Source: Pantoea endophytica (lineage in GTDB: Bacteria > Pseudomonadota > Gammaproteobacteria > Enterobacterales > Enterobacteriaceae). Taken from it: DNA of 64,000 bases. The translations under genes were made by a program, and so were the position numbers. Each line of letters begins with the position of its first letter. Positions within the stretch are counted from its first letter, which is position 1. The stretch covers positions 62,001 through 126,000 of the forward strand of contig NZ_PJRT01000028.1 of NCBI RefSeq assembly GCF_002858935.1, in the 5' to 3' direction. Under the pieces are notes generated by a model that saw only the letters and a program-made list of their open reading frames with translations, was not told where the DNA came from and made no database searches. Below are positions 58,103 to 64,000 of the stretch, in pieces.

Positions 58103-60196
58103 ATGAGCATAAATCGTATTCCCGTCCACTTTAGCGACCGTCGTCGACGCGCCACTGATAATTTAGTGCGCCGCGTCGTCACAGCTTGCGGCGTGGGAAT
58201 TTTGCTGCTGATGTTACTGCTGTTCTTCTGGTTGATCTGGGTGGTGTTGCCGCTGTTTAGCGCGCCGGGAATGCATGCCACCACCAATATTCAGCTGTGG
58301 GACAAAGCCCCAATGCTGGCGATGGGCAGCGACGGCCATTTAGGCTGGCGCATCAGCCGCAACGAAGCGCGCTTTATTCCGCTTGATGGTCAACCTGCCG
58401 CTCCCGCACTGGCGCTGAATGGCGAACCCGATGCGGCGATCGCAAGCTTTGATAACCGCAGCGTGCTGCTCAATATGCAGGGCGAACTGCTGTTAATGCA
58501 ACCGGTTATCCGCAACGGCAGCGGCGAATGGGGCTTCCCGCTCGGCGATCGTCCACTGCGCTTACCGCAAGGCCCGGTCAGTAACATGGCGTTGACGTCG
58601 CTCAACGACCATCAATGGTTGATCGCGGCGCAAACCGCAGCTGGCATCAGCTTGCTGACGCTGGAAAATCAGCAAAAGGTGAATCAGATCCTGTTGCCGC
58701 AGCAGCAGGCCGATCATCTGCTGCTGTCACCGGATGGCTCTTTGCTTTACGCCAGCAGCGGGCGTTTGCTGCGCGTGTGGCAAATCACATCTGATGGCGC
58801 ACAGTTACGTGAAACGCAAACCCTCAATCTGCCGCCGCAAAGCCTGCATATGCTGGCCGGTGGGCGCACCTTGCTGATTCAGGATGCGCGAGGCGTACAG
58901 CAATGGTTCGCTATCGCCAGTGATCAAGGGCCGCGCTTACAACAGATTCACACCTTCAACGGTAGCCAGCAGGTGCGCGGAATAACGCCGGAGCCGCAGC
59001 GCCGCGTGTTTGCCACTTACGATGCGCAGGGCAAGGTTCAGCTGTTCGCCAGCAAGCAGCAGGGCGCGATTTTAACGCGTCAGCTGGCACCGGGCATTCA
59101 GGCACTGGCCTTCGCGCCGCACGGTGATGCCTTGATCATTGAACGCGCCGGGGAGTGGCAACAGTTTGCGCTGGATAACCCGTGGCCGGACTTCACCTGG
59201 CGCAACCTGTGGCAAAAAATCTGGTACGAAAACTATCCTCAGGCCGATTGGGTATGGCAATCCACCGCGGCGGGTGACAGCTATCAAGCCAAGTTCAGCC
59301 TGATGCCGCTGGTACTGGGCACGCTGAAAGCCGCCAGTCTGGCGCTGCTGTTTGCCACGCCGCTGGCGCTGGCCGCCGCGATGTATACCGCCTGGTTTAT
59401 GTCGCCGGGTTTACGTCGCTGGGTGAAACCGGCGATCGAAATGATGGGCGCGCTGCCCAGCGTGGTAATTGGTTTAATCGCTGGCGTGTGGCTGGCGCCG
59501 CACATCAGCACCGCGCTGGTTGGCGTGCTGCTGCTGCCGCCGGTGTTGGCCGTGACCTTATTATTGTGCGGCGTGCTGAGTCCGCGTTTGCCGGCCAGCT
59601 GGCGACGTCCCGGTTTTGAAGTGATTCTGCTGCTGCCGGTATTGTTAGTGGTGACGTTGCTGACGCTGTGGCTGCCAACGCTGTTCTGGCCGGAGATTGG
59701 CGAGCGTTTAGCCCATTACGAACAGCGCAACTTATTAGTTGCTGCGCTGGCGATGGGTTTTGCACTGGTGCCGCTGATTTTCACCCTATCGGAAGATGCG
59801 CTGTTCAGCGTGCCGGGCGCGCTCGGGCAGGGCTCGCTGGCGCTGGGCGCCACGCCGTGGCAAACCCTGACGCGTGTAGTGCTGCCGGGTGCCTCCGCGG
59901 GCATCTTCGCCGCCTTAATGATTGGCTTTGGCCGCGCCGTCGGCGAGACGATGATTGTGCTGATGGCCACTGGCAACACGCCGGTTAGCGAAGGCGGCTT
60001 ATTTGCTGGCATGCGTGCGCTCTCCGCCAACATTGCCATTGAGATGCCCGAAGCCGCAGCGGGCAGCGCGCATTATCGCATTCTGTTCCTCAGTGCGTTG
60101 TTGCTGTTGATCTTCACCTTGGTGATCAACACCATCGCCGAGTTGATTCGTCAGCGCTTGCGCCAACGCTACAGCCAGCATGAGGGCCACGGATGA
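58103..60196 (+). CDS. Phosphate ABC transporter permease, large PstC type
   Basis: This is a permease related to PstC but more than twice the size of E. coli PstC (697 against 319 residues). One membrane segment lies near residues 28-52. Then comes a periplasmic domain of about 330 residues with beta-propeller-like repeats (LLSPDGSLLYASSGRLLRVWQ), absent from E. coli PstC. The C-terminal part (390-690) has the six-helix permease domain with GALPSVVIGLIAGVWL and the EAA loop [23 protein letters not shown] (shown in part). Similar long PstC forms occur in Pseudomonas and Vibrio. No pstS is in the window, so the substrate is inferred. Confidence 0.82.
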   Translation: MSINRIPVHFSDRRRRATDNLVRRVVTACGVGILLLMLLLFFWLIWVVLPLFSAPGMHATTNIQLWDKAPMLAMGSDGHLGWRISRNEARFIPLDGQPAAPALALNGEPDAAIASFDNRSVLLNMQGELLLMQPVIRNGSGEWGFPLGDRPLRLPQGPVSNMALTSLNDHQWLIAAQTAAGISLLTLENQQKVNQILLPQQQADHLLLSPDGSLLYASSGRLLRVWQITSDGAQLRETQTLNLPPQSLHMLAGGRTLLIQDARGVQQWFAIASDQGPRLQQIHTFNGSQQVRGITPEPQRRVFATYDAQGKVQLFASKQQGAILTRQLAPGIQALAFAPHGDALIIERAGEWQQFALDNPWPDFTWRNLWQKIWYENYPQADWVWQSTAAGDSYQAKFSLMPLVLGTLKAASLALLFATPLALAAAMYTAWFMSPGLRRWVKPAIEMMGALPSVVIGLIAGVWLAPHISTALVGVLLLPPVLAVTLLLCGVLSPRLPASWRRPGFEVILLLPVLLVVTLLTLWLPTLFWPEIGERLAHYEQRNLLVAALAMGFALVPLIFTLSEDALFSVPGALGQGSLALGATPWQTLTRVVLPGASAGIFAALMIGFGRAVGETMIVLMATGNTPVSEGGLFAGMRALSANIAIEMPEAAAGSAHYRILFLSALLLLIFTLVINTIAELIRQRLRQRYSQHEGHG

Positions 60197-61791
60197 CGGC
60201 GATGAAACAAAACGATCGCTGGCGCTGGCTCACCGCTGGCGCCGTCGCGGTTTGCCTGCTGGCGTTTACCTTGCTGATTGGTTTGCTCGGCTGGCAGGGC
60301 GTGCGTGCCTTCTGGCCGCAGCCGGTCGATCAATATCAGTTCCAGCCGCCGCAAGGCAGCCCGGTGATGGTGCTGGGTGAAACCTTGCAAAAGCAGCAGC
60401 AGGGCGAACAGTGGCGCTATGTGGTGAAAACCGGCAACCGTGATTTTGCCGCGCCGGATTTCCGCGTGCTCTACAGTCAGGGCGAGGCGAAAACCCGTCG
60501 TCCTGCTGATGTGTTGGTGCTGCAGCGCCGCAACGGCGGCAACGCCTATGGCTGGCTGGTGGAGCTGCGCCAGGATAACGAAGTCATGACCGCTCAAAGC
60601 CGCGATGCCTTGCTGCATCAGCGTTTGCAGCAGGTACATGAGCAGCTGCGCCAGGCGAGTAACATCCGCCGCATTGAGATGGCGCGCCTTAATGCACAGC
60701 TGGAAAGCCTGCAGCAGCAGGCCGATGAGCAGCAGCGTAACGGCCGCTTCAGCCTGGAGGTGCAGTCTGAGTTTGATGCCAATCGCACGGCGTTACAGCG
60801 CCGCTTTAACGCGCTGGCGCAGCAGTTAACCCATCTGCAGCACGAAAGTCAGCGCGATACGCTGGTGCTGCGCGATGTGAACGGCGTGGATCACACCATC
60901 CCATTGGCGCAGGTGGTGGATGCGTGGTACCCGAATGCCATGACTTTGACCAACAAAACGCTGCACTTTTTCGGTCAGATTTGGCAATTCGTCAGCGATT
61001 CACCGACTTCCGGTGGCGGCGAGAGCGGGGCGTTTCCGGCGATTTTTGGCACAGTGCTGATGGTGCTGTTGATGTCGATCATCGTCATGCCGCTCGGCGT
61101 CATCGCGGCGGTATGGCTGCACGAATACGCCGGACGCAATGCGTTGACGCGGCTGGTGCGCATCGCGGTGGTTAATCTTGCGGGCGTGCCGTCAATTGTC
61201 TACGGCGTGTTTGGCCTCGGTTTCTTTGTCTGGCTGATTGGCGGCACCCTCGACCAGCTGTTTTTCTCCAGCGCCTTACCCAATCCGACTTTTGGTACGC
61301 CGGGCTTGCTGTGGGCCGCGCTGACGCTGGCGCTGCTGACGCTGCCGGTGGTGATCGTTGCCACCGAAGAGGGATTGTCGCGCATTCCGGATAATCTGCG
61401 TCAGGGATCGCTGGCGCTGGGCGCAACGCAGGCGGAAACGCTGTGGCGCGTGGTGCTGCCGCTGGCGGTACCGGCCATGCTCACCGGCTTGATTCTGGCG
61501 GTGGCGCGTGCGGCCGGAGAAACCGCGCCGCTGATGCTGGTGGGCGTGGTGAAGATGGTTCCTGAGCTGCCGGTTGATGCGGTGTTCCCTTATCTGCACC
61601 TCGATCGCAAATTCATGCACCTCGGTTTTCAGATCTACGATTTGGCGTTCCAGAGCCCCAACATCGATGCTGATCGACCGCTGGTTTACGCCACCGCTTT
61701 GCTGCTGGTGGTGATCATCCTGTCGCTCAATCTGCTGGCGATGGCGTTGCGCCATCGGCTGCGTGAGCGTTACCGGATTATGACGCACTAA
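60193..61791 (+). CDS. Phosphate ABC transporter permease, large PstA type
   Basis: The second permease overlaps the first by 4 bp (ATGA). It is 532 residues, longer than E. coli PstA (296), because of a periplasmic insert between the first membrane segment (12-35) and the permease domain (about 285-525). The insert contains a Gln-rich coiled coil near residues 140-220. The core shows [18 protein letters not shown] and the EAA loop [23 protein letters not shown]. It matches the long PstA forms found with long PstC proteins. Confidence 0.82.
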   Translation: MTAMKQNDRWRWLTAGAVAVCLLAFTLLIGLLGWQGVRAFWPQPVDQYQFQPPQGSPVMVLGETLQKQQQGEQWRYVVKTGNRDFAAPDFRVLYSQGEAKTRRPADVLVLQRRNGGNAYGWLVELRQDNEVMTAQSRDALLHQRLQQVHEQLRQASNIRRIEMARLNAQLESLQQQADEQQRNGRFSLEVQSEFDANRTALQRRFNALAQQLTHLQHESQRDTLVLRDVNGVDHTIPLAQVVDAWYPNAMTLTNKTLHFFGQIWQFVSDSPTSGGGESGAFPAIFGTVLMVLLMSIIVMPLGVIAAVWLHEYAGRNALTRLVRIAVVNLAGVPSIVYGVFGLGFFVWLIGGTLDQLFFSSALPNPTFGTPGLLWAALTLALLTLPVVIVATEEGLSRIPDNLRQGSLALGATQAETLWRVVLPLAVPAMLTGLILAVARAAGETAPLMLVGVVKMVPELPVDAVFPYLHLDRKFMHLGFQIYDLAFQSPNIDADRPLVYATALLLVVIILSLNLLAMALRHRLRERYRIMTH

Positions 61792-61802
61792 AAAGGTTTC
61801 TG

Positions 61803-62570
61803 ATGACGCCCGATTACGACATTGCCCTTAGCGTTAATCAGCTTTCGCTGTGGTATGGCGAACGCCAGGCGCTGAATAACATTGATCTGCAGATTCCGAA
61901 GAACCGCATCACGGCGTTGATTGGTCCTTCCGGCTGTGGCAAATCGACGCTGCTGCGCTGTTTCAATCGCATGAATGATGTGATCGATCGCTGCCGCATT
62001 GAAGGCGAGATTCTGCTCGGTGATTACGCGGTGATGCAGGCGAATCAGGATCTTCCCGCGCTGCGTCGCCGCATTGGCATGGTGTTCCAGCGGCCGAATC
62101 CGTTTCCTAAATCGATCTATGAAAACGTGGTTTACGGCCTGCGCTTGCAGGGCGTGCGCGATCGTCGCGTGCTGAATGAAGCCTGTGAGCGTGCGCTGCG
62201 CGCGGCGGCGTTGTGGGGCGAAGTGAAAGATCAGCTGGGGCAGAACGCGTTAACGCTCTCTAACGGCCAGCAGCAGCGTTTGGTGATTGCGCGCGCCATT
62301 GCCATCGAGCCGGAAGTGTTACTGCTGGATGAGCCCACTTCGGCACTTGATCCGATCTCAACGCTGGTGATCGAGGAGTTGATGACCACGCTGAAGCAGC
62401 ATTTCACACTGGTGCTGGTGACGCACAATATGCAGCAGGCGGCACGCGTGTCGGATTACACCGCGTTTATGCACAACGGTCAGTTGGTAGAGTTTGACGA
62501 AACCGACAGAATCTTCACCTCACCGAAAGCGCGGCGAACCGAAGATTATATTACGGGAAGATTTGGTTAA
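61803..62570 (+). CDS. pstB: Phosphate ABC transporter ATP-binding protein PstB
   Basis: This is the ATPase of the transporter. Walker A is GPSGCGKST at residues 41-49, Walker B is [12 protein letters not shown], and PstB-specific features are RCFNRMND and [14 protein letters not shown]. The signature motif reads LSNGQQQR where most PstB have LSGGQQQR, a change that could slow hydrolysis but occurs in some long-PstC systems as far as I know. It is 255 residues. It ends the pstC-pstA-pstB operon; phoU and pstS are absent. Confidence 0.88.
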   Translation: MTPDYDIALSVNQLSLWYGERQALNNIDLQIPKNRITALIGPSGCGKSTLLRCFNRMNDVIDRCRIEGEILLGDYAVMQANQDLPALRRRIGMVFQRPNPFPKSIYENVVYGLRLQGVRDRRVLNEACERALRAAALWGEVKDQLGQNALTLSNGQQQRLVIARAIAIEPEVLLLDEPTSALDPISTLVIEELMTTLKQHFTLVLVTHNMQQAARVSDYTAFMHNGQLVEFDETDRIFTSPKARRTEDYITGRFG

Positions 62571-62586
62571 AAAAGTCTGCGATTTG

Positions 62587-62662
62587 TAGCGGCGCAATTT
62601 ATTGCGCAATGCCCGGATGGGCACGATGTTGCCATCGAAATGCGCGATAAATCGCGCCGCTT
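62587..62662. repeat. Hairpin-rich repeat element between pstB and purN
   Basis: TAGCGGCGCAATTTATTGCGC on the left and GCGCGATAAATCGCGCCGC on the right form a near-perfect long inverted repeat with each arm itself palindromic around ATTTAT. The middle holds two more small hairpins (GCCCggatGGGC and CGATGttgcCATCG). It lies between convergent genes and resembles REP-like elements. Confidence 0.7.
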
Positions 62663-62679
62663 CGGAATATGCATAACAT

Positions 62680-63318
62680 TCAATCGTGAGCATAGCCTTG
62701 CGTCGGTAATAACTGACCATCCAGCCATGCTTTACCTTCACGCATCTGCAAACGCCCATCAACAAACCAGCTGATCACCAGCGGATAGATCGCGTGTTCC
62801 TGATTCTGCACGCGCGCGCTGATCTCGTCTTCGCTATCGCCAGCAAACACCGGCACACGCGCTTGCAAAATAATGGGTCCGCCATCCAGCTCGTCAGTGA
62901 CAAAATGCACTGAGGTGCCATGCTCCTCATCGCCGTTTTCCAGCGCCTGACGATGTGTGTGTAAGCCTGGATATTTCGGTAACAGCGACGGATGAATATT
63001 CACCAGACGATCGTGATAGTGCGCGACAAAAGCGCTGCTGAGGATGCGCATATAACCGGCCAGCACCACCAGATCCGGCGCGTAAGCATCAATCTCCTGC
63101 ATCAGCTGGCGATCAAAGGCTTCGCGGTCGGCAAAATCACTGGCGGCTAACGCATGTGACGGGACATTGGCTTCCCGCGCGCGCGTTAAACCAAACGCGC
63201 TGGCTTTATTACTGAAAACGGCAGCGACGCTGCCGTTTATACGCCCGCTTGCGCAGGCGTCGAGGATGGACTGAAGATTGCTTCCGTTGCCGGAGATCAG
63301 TACAACCAGTTTTTTCAT
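62680..63318 (-). CDS. purN: Phosphoribosylglycinamide formyltransferase 1
   Basis: PurN transfers a formyl group from 10-formyl-tetrahydrofolate to GAR in de novo purine synthesis. The N-terminal [11 protein letters not shown] binds phosphoribose, and the active-site residues are in [12 protein letters not shown] and [10 protein letters not shown]. It is 212 residues as in E. coli. Its ATG overlaps the purM stop by 4 bp, so translation is coupled. Confidence 0.98.
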   Translation of the reverse strand: MKKLVVLISGNGSNLQSILDACASGRINGSVAAVFSNKASAFGLTRAREANVPSHALAASDFADREAFDRQLMQEIDAYAPDLVVLAGYMRILSSAFVAHYHDRLVNIHPSLLPKYPGLHTHRQALENGDEEHGTSVHFVTDELDGGPIILQARVPVFAGDSEDEISARVQNQEHAIYPLVISWFVDGRLQMREGKAWLDGQLLPTQGYAHD

Positions 63319-64000
63319 GGATTGATAACCACACGCTCTTCTGAATCAGACGCTTTAATCACACCGATTTTCCACGCTTTTTCGCCCGCGTCGGTCATCA
63401 GCTGTACCGCTTTATCGGCTTCTGCCGGGCTCAGCGCAATCACCATGCCCACGCCGCAGTTAAAGGTGCGGTACATTTCGTGACGGCTAACGTTGCCTGC
63501 CTGCTGCAACCAGCTGAACACTGACGGCCACTGCCAGCTGCTCTCTTCCAGCACCGCCTGGGTGTTATCTGGCAACACGCGCGGGATGTTTTCCCAGAAG
63601 CCGCCGCCGGTCAGATGCGAAATCGCATGCACATCAACCTGTTCGATCAGGCTAAGGATGTTTTTCACATAGATGCGGGTTGGCGCCAGCAGGTGATCGG
63701 CCAGTGATTTGCCATCCAGCTGTTTGGTCGCCGGATCGGTCTGGCTGACTTCAAGAATCTTGCGTACCAGTGAATAACCGTTCGAGTGTGGGCCGCTGGA
63801 GCCCAGCGCGATCAGCACGTCGCCGTCCTGCACTTTCGAACCGTCAATGATTTCTGATTTTTCCACCACGCCGACGCAGAAACCCGCCACGTCGTAATCT
63901 TCGCCGTGGTACATGCCTGGCATTTCAGCGGTTTCACCGCCGACCAGCGCACAACCCGACTGCAAGCAACCTTCGGCGATGCCGGTGATTACCGATGCAG
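63315..64000 (-). CDS. purM: Phosphoribosylaminoimidazole synthetase (5' end outside window)
   Basis: PurM closes the imidazole ring of FGAM to form AIR. About 228 C-terminal residues of a 345-residue protein lie in the window, continuing off the right edge without interruption. The conserved [26 protein letters not shown] and [16 protein letters not shown] are present. purMN is one operon on the minus strand, presumably under PurR control outside the window. Confidence 0.98.
   Translation of the reverse strand, partial: ASVITGIAEGCLQSGCALVGGETAEMPGMYHGEDYDVAGFCVGVVEKSEIIDGSKVQDGDVLIALGSSGPHSNGYSLVRKILEVSQTDPATKQLDGKSLADHLLAPTRIYVKNILSLIEQVDVHAISHLTGGGFWENIPRVLPDNTQAVLEESSWQWPSVFSWLQQAGNVSRHEMYRTFNCGVGMVIALSPAEADKAVQLMTDAGEKAWKIGVIKASDSEERVVINP

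Overview
The window is a chromosomal segment of a gammaproteobacterium of the order Enterobacterales. Gene content and protein similarity point to Erwiniaceae (Pantoea or Erwinia type), but the genus is an inference. The backbone follows the Escherichia coli order between purL and purMN, read from purL (cut at the left edge) to purM (cut at the right edge). No rRNA, tRNA, CRISPR array, prophage or insertion sequence was recognised.

Region 1 (1-12 kb): purL, the small RNA GlmY with a σ54/σ70 promoter and two GlrR sites, the glrK-qseG-glrR envelope-signalling operon, glnB, hmp (NsrR box), glyA (PurR operator) and hcaT. Region 2 (12-17 kb): csiE, then zevA-zevB (metal-handling pair with a Zur-like box on the zevA start), an uncharacterised membrane protein and suhB. 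In E. coli this space holds the hca genes.

Region 3 (17-23 kb): trmJ, iscR and iscS, then directly pepB, sseB and sseA. The genes iscU, iscA, hscB, hscA, fdx and iscX that normally separate iscS from pepB are absent, and IscS has lost its C-terminal tail, which is implicated in IscU binding. Three IscR-type operators lie head to tail before iscR. I consider this the most interesting locus.

Region 4 (23-40 kb): a periplasmic alpha-2-macroglobulin with pbpC, ndk, rlmN, a pilW-like lipoprotein whose ribosome-binding site and start codon sit in a 15-bp perfect hairpin, then rodZ, ispG, hisS, yfgM, bamB, der and yfgJ.

Region 5 (40-46 kb) looks like an insertion relative to E. coli: a membrane PQQ-dependent dehydrogenase, a KGG-domain stress protein, and a protealysin-type metalloprotease overlapping an emfourin-type inhibitor gene. 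xseA, guaB and guaA follow. Region 6 (49.7-54.3 kb) is accessory: a DUF3750 protein, a 59-codon DUF2158-like gene, a toxin-antitoxin-like pair behind an 18-bp palindrome, mgtE, yfgG and tehB. Region 7 (54.3-64 kb) combines phosphate functions: ppx and ppk1 on one strand and a pstC-pstA-pstB transporter without pstS or phoU on the other, then purN and purM.

Short hairpin repeats around an ATTTAT-like core recur at four gene ends and look like a genome-wide repeat family.
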